Of a stretch of 64,000 bases of DNA, positions 55,627 through 64,000 are shown piece after piece. The notes below the pieces were generated by a model. It ran no database searches. It had not been told where the DNA came from and worked only from the letters and a program-made list of their open reading frames with translations. Numbering within the stretch: position 1 is the stretch's first letter; each line of letters starts with the position of its first letter. The DNA comes from Neovahlkampfia damariscottae (lineage: Eukaryota > Heterolobosea > Selenaionea > Neovahlkampfiida > Neovahlkampfiidae). The stretch lies in contig JABLTG010000076.1 in NCBI GenBank assembly GCA_016618085.1, positions 29,241-93,240 of the forward strand, given 5' to 3'. The translations under genes and the position numbers were made by a program.

Positions 55627-56757
55627 TTATTTTTTTTTTGTTAAATTTATAAAAGAAGAAAATAAAGTTTGTCTTTTTTTTCTACCATCCAGTTTTCTAC
55701 TACTTTCTGCATCACTTCGTGTTCGTTTTATAGGTGCCATATTTTCAGTTTCAAAAATTGTTTGTTCTTCTATGCTCTCATAACTTTTTGATTTTTTCAC
55801 ATCAGAATTATTTGAATTTCTTGTTTTTGATTGATGAATATCTTTAGTTGAGATATAATGTACATTTGGTCTTTTTTCTTTTGGTGAATTTAAATCTTCT
55901 TCATCCACATTTACTTCTTCAATGTCTTCAAGTTTTAAATCGTTCACCATTTCATTTGTAAGGACAAAATCTTTTGGTGCTAAAGTTTCTATTCTTTCTT
56001 TATCAAAATGTGTTGTATAAATCTCTTTGATTAAATTCACATCTTCCTCTAGATTAAAAATTTCGGCATGATGTTTTATCAAATACTGAGTTGATTTTGT
56101 CAAAAGAGCACTATCTTTATAATCATCCATAGTAGGTACTTTCTTTGCGGTCATACATGGAGTCATTACTTTTGCTAAATTTTCAATCTTTTCATAAAAA
56201 AGAGTTAACAATTTTTTTTTACTTTCATTTTCTCGTTCACTGAGTCAATTTGAAGCAATAAATAAAGTAGGATATTTAATGTATTTCTTTCATGTTTGTT
56301 CATGTGTTCTACCATTGATCTGAAAATCCAAACTTTTTTATCAGAACCAATTTTATCTTCAGTTTTTGCAAGCTCCAAAAAAACTCCATAATTTTCATAA
56401 CCAAAAAAAGGAACAGGTAACTTTAATATCATTTGTCTTAATACTGAACTGACAAATATCGGTTTGCTTTTATTCAAAATAGCTTCGGTTTCATTTGCTA
56501 AACATTCAAAAACAAAAATAAAATTTACGGTCAAAGGTTTTTGAATCATATTCAGCATAGATTTCATCAAGTTTTAAAACAGAAGAACTTTCACGAAATA
56601 TACCTTTGAACTTTAAATTCTCCTCTTTTGAGCACAGATTTTGACATGTTTGTTTCAAGACGATAGGAATTTTTTCATTTGAATGATCTGGTCTGTTCAT
56701 TATTTTAGTAATAGTGCTACCTTGTACAGGACAAAACTTCTTCTTGTTTACTGACAT
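55627..56757 (-). CDS. RhoGAP-domain protein
   Basis: Exons are 56529-56757, 56223-56497 and 55627-56187 (354 aa; introns of 31 and 35 nt). A RhoGAP domain fills residues 10-190: the arginine finger is in FKGIFRESSS, followed by the FVSSVLRQMILKLPVPFF helix. The C-terminal 120 residues are charged, Ser-rich and probably disordered, ending in a basic tail (FINLTKKK). It would stimulate GTP hydrolysis by Rho/Rac. The stop is 18 bp from the V-ATPase stop (convergent). Confidence 0.87.
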
Positions 56758-56820
56758 ACCGTAGCTAAAAAAAAAATGGCCAATCAAATTGTCTGTTAAG
56801 TTGATGGAATTTTTATTGGC

Positions 56821-58831
56821 TCACAAAAAGAATTTTCTCAAATTTATTGTCATTCTGTTTGATTCAATTTCCAAAAGTTTCATAGATCCGTCTTTTGATG
56901 CGGAGAGTAAATGATTTTTTCCGTCAAATTTAATTTGGCAGATGTCAAGTGAATGAGTGTAAATTTCGTGAAGAATTTTGAATTTCATATCTTTAATTTC
57001 AACAAATTGGATTATATTTTTGGTTGAAGTGACAAATTTTGTTTGATTCAATGAAATAAGACTAGAAATTGTTTTTGGAAAAATGAGCAATTTTGTTGAT
57101 GTGTTTTCTTGAAGATTTGAAGAGAACAATTCATTTTCTTCATCTATGTAATAAATAGTTTGGTTTTCATCATTGAATGATAAAAAATTTCCTTTCAATT
57201 TTAGTTTTAATTCTTGTTTTTTCAAATCAAAACAATATGTTTCATTGAATTTTGAACAGCAAATCAACAAACTTTGATAAATTTTGAATTGAATTATAGG
57301 TGATTCTGAAATATTAATCATAGATTCATTGATGAAAATATTCCCCTTTTCATCAGAAAATATCAATTTTTCATCAAAAACAATCCAAGCATTTTTATCA
57401 AAATTTCCAAATTTCTCTTCATTTGAATCATTCAACTTGAGAATTTCTTTTCCTATTCGGATCCAAATAAATTCTTCATTACAATAAAAATAATCAACTT
57501 TTGGCTTTGAAAGTACCAAATCATGATTTTTTTCAATGAATATTTTCAAATTTCCTTCTATGTCTAATCCAATAATTTTATCTTTGAAAAAAGAGATTTT
57601 TTTCAATTCAGATGAAAATTCAAAATTATCAATTGATATTCTTGATCCTGTATTATCCTGGTTTAATGAACGTATCTTTTCTGGCTCTCTAGTGACTTCA
57701 TTAAAATTCACTAAATCAGATGCTTCTTTATCAACATAAGTAAAGAAAGTTGAATCAGAAAAACTTGAAACTCTTTCAGTATGCACTGGCGCTAAGACTT
57801 GGCTTGTTCCAGAACACCCTTGATTGAATCCTAAATTCCTTAAATCACATCTAACAATTGTAATTTTATTATCAAAAGCAACCTTTTCAAAAACACCTGA
57901 TAAACTTTTGAGCTTTATTTTCCAACTTGGGTAATCAACTTTTGTATAATTTGGAATAAATGTTGGATTGAAAATAACTTGTGGTTTATAAAGGAGTGTT
58001 TCGTTCAATAATTCGGGATTCTCAACATCATAGCAGATTAAGATTGCCATGATACCAAATTCTGTTTTGAATATCCCTGGTTTTTCCCCAATAGACATTT
58101 TTCCAGTATCATTTGGATGTTTTCTTTTTCTGTAACTACCAATCAATTCACCAAATCTATTGATGAAAAGTGAGGTGCAAAATGCTTCTTTCTGTTTGGT
58201 CAATTCTAAAATTGTTCCTAAAATTACATGAACTCTGTGTTTTTTAATTATTTCTGAAATTGATTTCAAAAGAGGATTTGTTTTGAAATTAAAATCTCCA
58301 GCATGATCAACTCTTCCAATAAAATTTTCTGGAAAAATAACAATATCAGGTTTTTTTTCTTGATGATGTAATTTTTTGTTCATTAAATCATCAAAGAAAT
58401 TGGGAAATTTGTCTGCAGGAATGAAACCACTTTTTGATTTTTAAATTTTTTTTCAATTTTTTTTACCACTGAACTACCATTATTTTGATTTTGGAATTGT
58501 GATGAGTTGGATACTTATCAAGTGAAGGATCAATTTGAATGAATTTTGGATCCATTTTCGTCCCTGGAAGTTCAACTTTCCATTTTTTATTTTTTTTAAC
58601 GGGTTTTGAAGGTAATCCAGAAGGGGCTGGAGGTGGTTTTGAAGGTACTTTAGATAATTCAGGTTCTACAACTGATAAATCAATCTGATTTTGAGTAATT
58701 CTTGTGTTTTTTGAAGTTATGTTTATTATCAAATCACCTTGTTCTTTGAATAAATCTAAACGTGTTTTTTCAACTGTTTGTGTCTTTTTCAAAGAATTAA
58801 TTCCTTTCTTTAGGTCTGAAGGGTCGAACAT
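56821..58831 (-). CDS. Nitrilase-superfamily domain fused to a beta-propeller
   Basis: Exons are 58467-58831 and 56821-58429 (657 aa; 37-nt intron). After a 100-residue Pro-rich head, residues 110-330 form a carbon-nitrogen hydrolase with the full triad: Glu in IVIFPENFIG, Lys in YRKRKHP and Cys in AILICYDVEN. The remaining 300 residues lack introns and read as degenerate WD40-like blades, the last being clear (ICQIKFDGKNHLLSASKDGSMKLLEIE). The amidase would hydrolyse C-N bonds of small amides; the propeller may recruit partners. An out-of-frame ATG precedes the chosen start by 16 nt. Confidence 0.82.
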
Positions 58832-58864
58832 TATTTTTTAGAAACTCCATGATGATTGGGTATT

Positions 58865-58960
58865 TTACAACTGTTCTTTTTTATTTTTAGATTCAATTTG
58901 AACCTTTTTCCTCAATTCTAAATTCATATTTCTAACATGTTTAACTTCCAAAATCTTCAT
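58865..58960 (-). CDS. Possible 31-residue basic peptide gene
   Basis: A short frame MKILEVKHVRNMNLELRKK... ends in TAA and lies about 23 nt after an ACCAAT (minus strand). The predicted helix is strongly basic. Length alone makes this uncertain; it could be an upstream reading frame of the nitrilase transcript. Confidence 0.3.
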   Translation of the reverse strand: MKILEVKHVRNMNLELRKKVQIESKNKKEQL

Positions 58961-58982
58961 TTTCCATCAGTTCATCATTTTT

Positions 58983-58988
58983 ATTGGT
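58983..58988 (+). promoter_or_regulatory. ATTGGT element between divergent frames
   Basis: 41 nt before the glycosyltransferase-like ATG at 59030, and also placed to serve the minus-strand 31-codon frame. Confidence 0.5.
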
Positions 58989-59029
58989 TCAAAAAAATCT
59001 GTTAACCGACTCAGCATCAATCACAATTT

Positions 59030-60352
59030 ATGAACAAACTACTTTTGTTTTTCATAATTCTACTGAGTCTGACGTTCATAGGATTCTATTTATTTCAATT
59101 TAAAAACATAAATGAGATGCTAAAAGAAAAAATAAAAAAAAACTTTAAAGAAAAACAAACATTCTTTAAAGTGAAAAAATTGAAAAAGAAATTTCCAATT
59201 GTACGAGTAGTAGTAAATGCAGAGATTAGAGACAGAACAGGTCGTTTATATTTATCTCACACATTATCCAATTTAGCAAACAATTTTGATAATTTTGGTA
59301 TGTTCTCACGTTATAAATTTTATGGTTATGAAAGAGCATCATCACATCCAAATGTAAAAACTGCTGATCCAAGATTTGAATTGATTAAATACAAACATAA
59401 TTCAAAATTAAAAACCAAAAAGAAAAATATCAATGAGGCTTTATATTACCTCAAAAAAGAGTTCAATACTGCAAAACTTGAAAATATACGAATTTTTCAT
59501 GATGAAGCTTTGGATTTTGTTGAAATCATGGAAAATTTTCATCAAAGAAAATGTGATGGATCTGAGATTTTTCTGTATCTCGAAGATGAATACAAAATGT
59601 GTGATCATGCTATTGGTCACTTTTTATCTGTGTTCCAATGGGCAGAAAGACATATTGATGAATGGTTCACAATTAGAATGTCAACAAATTTAAATGGTCT
59701 AATGTTTCAATGTAAAGATATTCCGAAACTAATTGAAGTGGTTACAAAAAATTCACTTGTTTCACATTCACTTCCTTTAGGTGATGCTTTGTCTCGATTT
59801 TGGGATCCTTTCGCACATAACATGAAAAGAAAACATTTCACATACCGATATAACTTATTTTCAAAACATATTCATGGTAAAAATGGTTGTTTTGATTTAA
59901 TGATCAACGACAAACTTCACAAAGCAGAACATTTTGATTGGAGGTGCGAAGAATATATGTTATCACCATGTCCTGTCTCAGTGAAAGATTTAACATTTAG
60001 AGAATATCCTCAGATAGATATACCACTAAATATGACAGAAAGAGAGACATTAATGAAACGATTAGGTCTTACTCTTCACATCACTGAAGATACAGAATTT
60101 GGAGAGTCCTGTGATACTCATTGCAAGAGATATAAAAAATCATGTATACGTAATGCATTTCAAGTTGTAAACAATTGCGAAATTTTAAGACATATGTTCA
60201 AAGTTGACAGATGCGTCAATTTTATTTATAGAAATGAACAATTTTATCCTGCGTATCATCAGAGAGATCAAATTATGATCACATTGTCAGAAATGATTGC
60301 TAATTGTGAATTTTCATTACCTGGATATCAAAGAGCTTGTGTTTGTGGATAA
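59030..60352 (+). CDS. Type II membrane glycosyltransferase-like protein
   Basis: This single exon encodes 440 aa. An N-terminal signal anchor (LLLFFIILLSLTFIGFYLF) and a basic stem lead to a lumenal domain. FLYLEDEYKMCDHAIG has the look of a nucleotide-sugar, metal-binding acidic motif. The C-terminus is Cys-rich (CDTHCKRYKKSC...NNCEIL...ACVCG), resembling the C-terminal Cys domains of N-acetylglucosaminyltransferases of the MGAT5/MGAT4 type. The specific family is uncertain. The expected place is the Golgi. Confidence 0.6.
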   Translation: MNKLLLFFIILLSLTFIGFYLFQFKNINEMLKEKIKKNFKEKQTFFKVKKLKKKFPIVRVVVNAEIRDRTGRLYLSHTLSNLANNFDNFGMFSRYKFYGYERASSHPNVKTADPRFELIKYKHNSKLKTKKKNINEALYYLKKEFNTAKLENIRIFHDEALDFVEIMENFHQRKCDGSEIFLYLEDEYKMCDHAIGHFLSVFQWAERHIDEWFTIRMSTNLNGLMFQCKDIPKLIEVVTKNSLVSHSLPLGDALSRFWDPFAHNMKRKHFTYRYNLFSKHIHGKNGCFDLMINDKLHKAEHFDWRCEEYMLSPCPVSVKDLTFREYPQIDIPLNMTERETLMKRLGLTLHITEDTEFGESCDTHCKRYKKSCIRNAFQVVNNCEILRHMFKVDRCVNFIYRNEQFYPAYHQRDQIMITLSEMIANCEFSLPGYQRACVCG

Positions 60353-60435
60353 TAAATATTTGAACCTTTTTTAACTGTTTTTTTTTATCCAATAGAATTA
60401 AGTTTTGTTGCACGGATAAATTCAAACGCAGCAAA

Positions 60436-60706
60436 ATGGATACGAAACAAAAAGGTGATGGTAGAGTAATTTATAAAGAAGATAGATCATATCTTCAATT
60501 ATTATGGTTACAATGGGAAATTAGAACAGTCACGTATGTTTCAAAAAAAAATTAAAAATTTAACATAGTTATATGTGTGAACCATGGGAAAAAATTATAA
60601 TTCGTATGAATTTTTAAAGAAAAAAATATTAATTCTTTGAATAGAAGGTTTTATTTTCGCAACAATATTGTTGTTCCTTGGTTTTGTAAAATTTCGTTTT
60701 TTTTAA
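60436..60706 (+). CDS. Serine palmitoyltransferase small subunit-like protein
   Basis: A 64-residue protein is encoded by three tiny exons: 60436-60533, 60569-60603 (35 nt) and 60645-60706 (introns of 35 and 41 nt). The spliced product carries LLWLQWEIRTVTYMCEPWEK followed by a single hydrophobic span (FIFATILLFLGFV). This matches the ssSPT/SPTSS family core, a Y-(Q/E)-x-x-T-x-x-Y-x-x-EPWE motif and one transmembrane helix. The subunit activates serine palmitoyltransferase in the ER and sets acyl-CoA choice in sphingolipid synthesis. TCCAAT lies about 40 nt upstream. Confidence 0.82.
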
Positions 60707-60831
60707 TGATAAAAAAAAAATTTAAATTGAAAAATTGAAATAAATTTTCATTTTGCATAAAAAAAAAATTTAAAACATCCTAGAAGTTGACCTATCAAAT
60801 CATCTTACTTTGAAAAAAAAAAAACGCAAGA

Positions 60832-61572
60832 ATGAAGTTTATTCTTTTTTGTCTTTTGACACTTTTCGTTTGTTCTCAACAACAAGTTCCATTACCATTA
60901 CCAAAGAAATATCACGGACACTCATTTGGTAACAAATTAGCAGATGTTAAACTAGAAATTTTTTTAAACATTCCATGTAGGTGAATTTAAAAAATTTTAC
61001 AAGAAATTAAACTTTTTAGGTCCTTACACAACAAAGTTCTGGGAAGGTGCTGGTCGTTTCATTCTTGAAAATTATGTCAAAACAAACAAAATTAATTTGA
61101 TAATTCATCAATTCCCACTTCCTTATATTGTAGCTTCATTTGAATCAAGTAAATCTGTTTATGTTGTTGAAAAATACCAAAAGAACAAGTTATTGGACTT
61201 TATTGATTTTGCTATTATGAATGGTCAATTAATTTCATCAAGAACTGTTTTTAACAATACAGGATCTGAAATTAGAGATTTAATTTATAACAAGCTAGTT
61301 TCTGGTTTTAGTGTATCTAAAAATGATTATAACAAAGAAATGTATGGATCTGATTTTGCAATTTTACAAAGAGATGGTTTTGAATTTTTAAATTTTTTTT
61401 TTAACTTTTTTTAGCTTGGAAATTTGGTGCAAGTCATGGAATTTCAGGAACTCCAAACTTTGTTATTAATGGTGTTTATTTCTCAGCTGAAAATTTGACC
61501 AAAGAATATTGGCAAAAAGTTATGAAAACTTTGGTTGACAAAAAAACCAATTTTCAATCAAATCAATCATAG
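60832..61572 (+). CDS. Secreted DsbA-like thioredoxin-fold protein
   Basis: Exons are 60832-60976, 61020-61376 and 61415-61572 (219 aa; introns of 43 and 38 nt, the second with a GTTTTG donor). A signal peptide (MKFILFCLLTLFVCS) is followed by the thioredoxin start VKLEIFLNIPCPYTTKFW and, near the end, the DsbA-type cis-Pro loop GISGTPNFVINGV. The active-site position reads C-P-Y-T, so only the first Cys remains and classical dithiol oxidase activity is doubtful. It may be a glutathione-transferase-like or structural member. No CCAAT site is obvious upstream, an exception in this window. Confidence 0.8.
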
Positions 61573-61807
61573 AAAGCACAATAGAGTCATAAATTGTCAT
61601 AAATACTTCGTAGTGTTTTCAAAAAGAATCTAATTCAGTGCCAGTTGAGATGCCAGCAAAATTTTTTTGTCAAAAGGAATTCTGAATCTTCAGATGGATT
61701 TACTCAAATCTCAAACAAATTTCCAAATTTGCATGAATTTATTCCAAACCTCTCTTCTAAGATTCTAACCAATTTTATTGGTAGGTCAGTTCTCTCATCC
61801 AATCAAA
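61573..61807. other. Spacer before the SH3b-M15 peptidase gene
   Basis: No reliable gene. An open frame across 61645-61854 has poor composition and overlaps the peptidase start. TCCAAT at 61799-61804 and a nearby ACCAATTTTATTGGT inverted pair form the promoter. Confidence 0.4.
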
Positions 61808-62609
61808 ATGTTATTGTACTTGCTTTTGATTGTTGCCATTGCAACTGCTCGTAAGAAAAATTAACTATATTAACCAAATAAACAAGATCCTTCAGGTACC
61901 AGACTCAGAGTAAATACAGGAGACGGACTGAACGTTAGAGTGAGTCCTTGTACGAATGCCAGAATCATCACAACCCTTGGAAATGGTGTCGTTGTGACAT
62001 CCACTGGAAATACTAAAACAGATTGTGGATATCACTGGGTTCAAGTCAAAGGTGGTTTTGCAACTGGTTGGGCTGCTTCAAAATTCTTTGTTGTTGTGAG
62101 AGGATATGACAGAGTTTATGGACCTGGAATCAATGGTTTACGTGATGTATTAATGCAAAAACTTCAAGAACTTGCTGTTTTAGTCGGTTCACGTGTTAGA
62201 GTTCATTCAGGTTGCAGACAAGGTAAGTTTATAGTTTTCAAGTTTAAAATTCCTTACAGGTGGTTCGAGATCACATGCAGAATGTAGAGCAGCTGATTTT
62301 CATGTAGACGGTCAATCAGATGTTGCTGTTTATAGAAAAGCTTTAGCTCAAAGAGGCAGATTTCGTGGTTTTCAATTCATCTATCACACACCTGGAAGAA
62401 GATCTTGTTCAACAGGAGAACATAATCACGTTGCATATGATGGAAAAGTAAATCAATTCTGTTATGAAAGAACATGTAATTGGGCCAAAGAATGTAGCTA
62501 TGTGTCAAAAAACAACAAAAAAGTTATGTTTGAATTTAAAGAAACTCCGACCTGCAAAGATTTTGGAAATATTGATTGTTGGGCTGAAAAGGAAGAAATT
62601 TCAAAATAA
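61808..62609 (+). CDS. Secreted SH3b plus M15-type zinc peptidase
   Basis: Exons are 61808-61850, 61896-62222 and 62260-62609 (239 aa; introns of 45 and 37 nt). A 14-residue signal peptide is followed by a bacterial-type SH3 domain (GDGLNVRVSP...TGWAASKFF) and then a D-Ala-D-Ala-carboxypeptidase-like M15 domain. The zinc ligands are in SHAECRAADFHV (His and Asp, six residues apart) and EHNHVAY (His). The last 40 residues are Cys-rich. The domain pair is characteristic of enzymes that bind and cut bacterial peptidoglycan, so a role in digesting or killing bacteria is plausible. The introns show it is resident in the host genome. Confidence 0.85.
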
Positions 62610-62705
62610 AACCTTTCTTTAATTCAAAAAATCCAATTTGTCTTTTCACAACATTGACCAATCATTTGCATCCTTTTTTTCCACAGAAGAAGAAACGTGT
62701 TGTCA

Positions 62706-63206
62706 ATGCCAATTATTTACAGTTGTATTTTGAAGGATGAAAAAATTCAAGGAGAGTTTCCAACAAACAAAAAAAAATTATCTCAAGTTGTCACAGAAAA
62801 AATAGTACCACGTCTTTCCAAAACAGATTTAAAAAAAACTATAAAACAAAAACAAATTGAGTTTCATTATAAAAGAGAATCAAATTAATAATATTTTGTG
62901 TGGCAACAGAAAACAGTTCAAAAAGGATCATATGGGGTTTCATTGATGAAATTCAAAAATGTAACTAAGAATTGTTATTTAAATTTGAAAGTGTTCATAC
63001 AAATGATTGAAATGGATGATCTTTCAAAGATTAAGGTTGAAAATTTCATTTCAAAATCGATGGATGATTGGAATTCGGAACCAGTTGTGTATTTAAATGA
63101 TAAAAACGAATTTGACAGTGAGACTACACACCTTGTCGCAAAAAATGAAACTCTTGATCTAAAATTGGATTTTAAAGGTTTAGGAACTAGTTTAGGAAAT
63201 AGTTAA
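62706..63206 (+). pseudogene. Longin-domain (R-SNARE-like) gene with a frameshift
   Basis: The start MPIIYSCILKDEKIQGEF and the EKIVPRL...HYKRESN segment resemble a longin domain of VAMP7/Ykt6-type proteins. The frame is broken at about 62888: a single missing T in the AAATTAATAA stretch would continue with LIIFCVATENSSKRIIWGFIDEIQK, which fits the rest of the longin fold. A 31-nt intron (62961-62991) then leads to LFIQMIEMDDLSKIKVE and a stop at 63206. No SNARE helix or membrane anchor follows, so the C-terminus is also missing or replaced. ACCAAT at 62658-62663. Confidence 0.55.
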
Positions 63207-63422
63207 GTAGTAGATGGGGAAAGTCCGGACGGCGATTTAACTTTTTTTAATTTTCACCCCCCAAGGAAGTAAAAAAAGACCATTTTCGCGGATTTTTTGT
63301 TTTTTTTGACCAAATCCCCCAACATTCAGAGCCATTTTCATGCCCTCTCACGCCTCAACTCGGCGGTTTTTTGTCATTTGAAAATTTTATTTACCTTCTT
63401 ACTTTTTTTTATCCATAATTTT
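63207..63422. other. Compositionally distinct segment, possible insertion boundary
   Basis: It is richer in G and C than any neighbouring spacer, with runs such as CACCCCCC and CTCGGCGG. The minus strand has a 34-codon frame (ATG at 63341, stop at 63237) with a basic product. No promoter motif of the usual type is present. Confidence 0.4.
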
Positions 63423-63944
63423 TCATTTTTGTTTCTGTAAATTTGTTGGTCCGTTATATTGCTTTTTGGTTGGTCTAATTTTATGGGTAATAAAACTACG
63501 AGTTGGTTTTGATTGGTTTATCCTTTGTTTTGGAGGATTTAATCCTTCTAATTGGAAGTTTACTCTATCAACTTCAATTTTATATTCTGTTGCTGAACCA
63601 TCACGATATAATATTGGCTGATTTCCGATAAAATAACCTCTATTATTTGGGTCATCGTGTGGAATATTCATATTTCCATTTAATGTGATTCCACTTGTTG
63701 ATATTGAATTAACACCAGTTATATTATTACTGTCATCTATTGATATACCTGATTGTTGAACTCCTCGACTTCCTCCATCACCTTTTATAATTGCATTATC
63801 TGTGATTGTTGAAGATGATGAAACCATATTTGGAACCGAAACAGATGTTGCTGTTAAATTAGTTATAGTTGCTGAGTTTATTGTTGCATTTTCACAAGTA
63901 AAATCTGGTAAATTGTTTATATTTCCATTTGATTTGTTAAACAT
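63423..63944 (-). CDS. Phage/giant-virus tail-fibre-like repeat protein
   Basis: This single exon encodes 173 aa. Residues 15-110 consist of Ser/Thr/Asn-rich beta-repeat sequence containing IIKGDGGSRGVQQSGISIDD, a phrase type common in phage tail fibres and in structural proteins of large DNA viruses and related elements. The C-terminal 50 residues are basic. It has no intron, no CCAAT site and an AT-only upstream region (TATATATTATA), unlike host genes here. I infer viral or mobile origin; the exact source is unknown. Confidence 0.65.
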   Translation of the reverse strand: MFNKSNGNINNLPDFTCENATINSATITNLTATSVSVPNMVSSSSTITDNAIIKGDGGSRGVQQSGISIDDSNNITGVNSISTSGITLNGNMNIPHDDPNNRGYFIGNQPILYRDGSATEYKIEVDRVNFQLEGLNPPKQRINQSKPTRSFITHKIRPTKKQYNGPTNLQKQK

Positions 63945-64000
63945 TATATAATATTCAATTCGAAATTAATTTGTGATTGTATAATATATATGTCAATTTT

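Noticed and set aside
62886-62902. A 17-nt intron (GT...AG) that would repair the longin frameshift
   Set aside because: It is much shorter than the 25-45 nt introns elsewhere and lacks the usual GTA donor; a single-base indel explains the break better.
63210-63235. GGGGAAAGTCCGGACGG resembles a conserved block of bacterial RNase P RNA
   Set aside because: None of the other conserved RNase P segments is present nearby and no matching secondary structure is apparent, so a chance match is more likely.

Overview
This is nuclear DNA of a protist with a very compact, AT-rich genome. About 45 protein genes lie in 64 kb on both strands, many are interrupted by spliceosomal introns, and TAA, TAG and TGA all act as stops. 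I rebuilt most split genes by hand from reading frame and family conservation. Nearly all introns are 28-45 nt, start with GTA and end with AG; the longest I found is 113 nt. Most genes have a CCAAT-box-like site (ACCAAT or its reverse ATTGGT, with TCCAAT/ATTGGA variants) 5-60 bp before the ATG. The gene set (Rac-like GTPase, RhoGEFs, RhoGAPs, divergent G-alpha, RGS-START protein, kelch and Sel1 proteins, secreted peptidases, V-ATPase) suggests a free-living phagotrophic amoeboid or amoeboflagellate eukaryote. A cytochrome P450 and a prolyl-hydroxylase-like dioxygenase suggest access to oxygen. I cannot name the lineage from sequence alone.

Layout. 1-10 kb: end of a carboxylesterase, a kelch-kinase-SAM fusion, a possible small tail-anchored protein, a rhodanese and a tandem array of three RhoGEF paralogues. 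10-19 kb: a secreted basic protein, kelch and Sel1 proteins, a papain-fold-like protein with an apparent 5-nt exon, triosephosphate isomerase, and an acidic gene followed by its decayed tandem copy. 19-29 kb: S9 and M1 peptidases, a Rac-like GTPase, a four-EF-hand protein, a divergent G-alpha, a wrecked actin-like pseudogene and a mitochondrial-looking Sel1 protein. 29-40 kb: a seven-TM receptor-like protein, a Myb/SANT protein, a GMC oxidoreductase and a fused glutamate synthase. 40-49 kb: RGS-START, two near-identical Q/N-rich zinc-module genes (the second with an assembly gap), DUF1810-like and NADAR genes, and a discoidin-BTB-BTB-SPRY protein. 49-63 kb: DEP-DEP-RhoGAP, P450, SDR, a 2OG dioxygenase, V-ATPase subunit d, a RhoGAP, a nitrilase/beta-propeller fusion, a glycosyltransferase-like protein, a 64-residue serine-palmitoyltransferase small subunit-like gene, a DsbA-like protein, an SH3b-M15 peptidase and a frameshifted longin gene. 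The last kb differs in composition and carries a tail-fibre-like gene, possibly the edge of a viral or mobile insertion.

Two themes recur. One is Rho and G-protein signalling (three RhoGEFs, two RhoGAPs, one Rac, one G-alpha, one RGS protein and one 7TM protein). The other is secreted or lysosomal digestion (esterase, M1 peptidase, M15 peptidase, V-ATPase). Local duplication followed by decay or homogenisation is visible at three loci.
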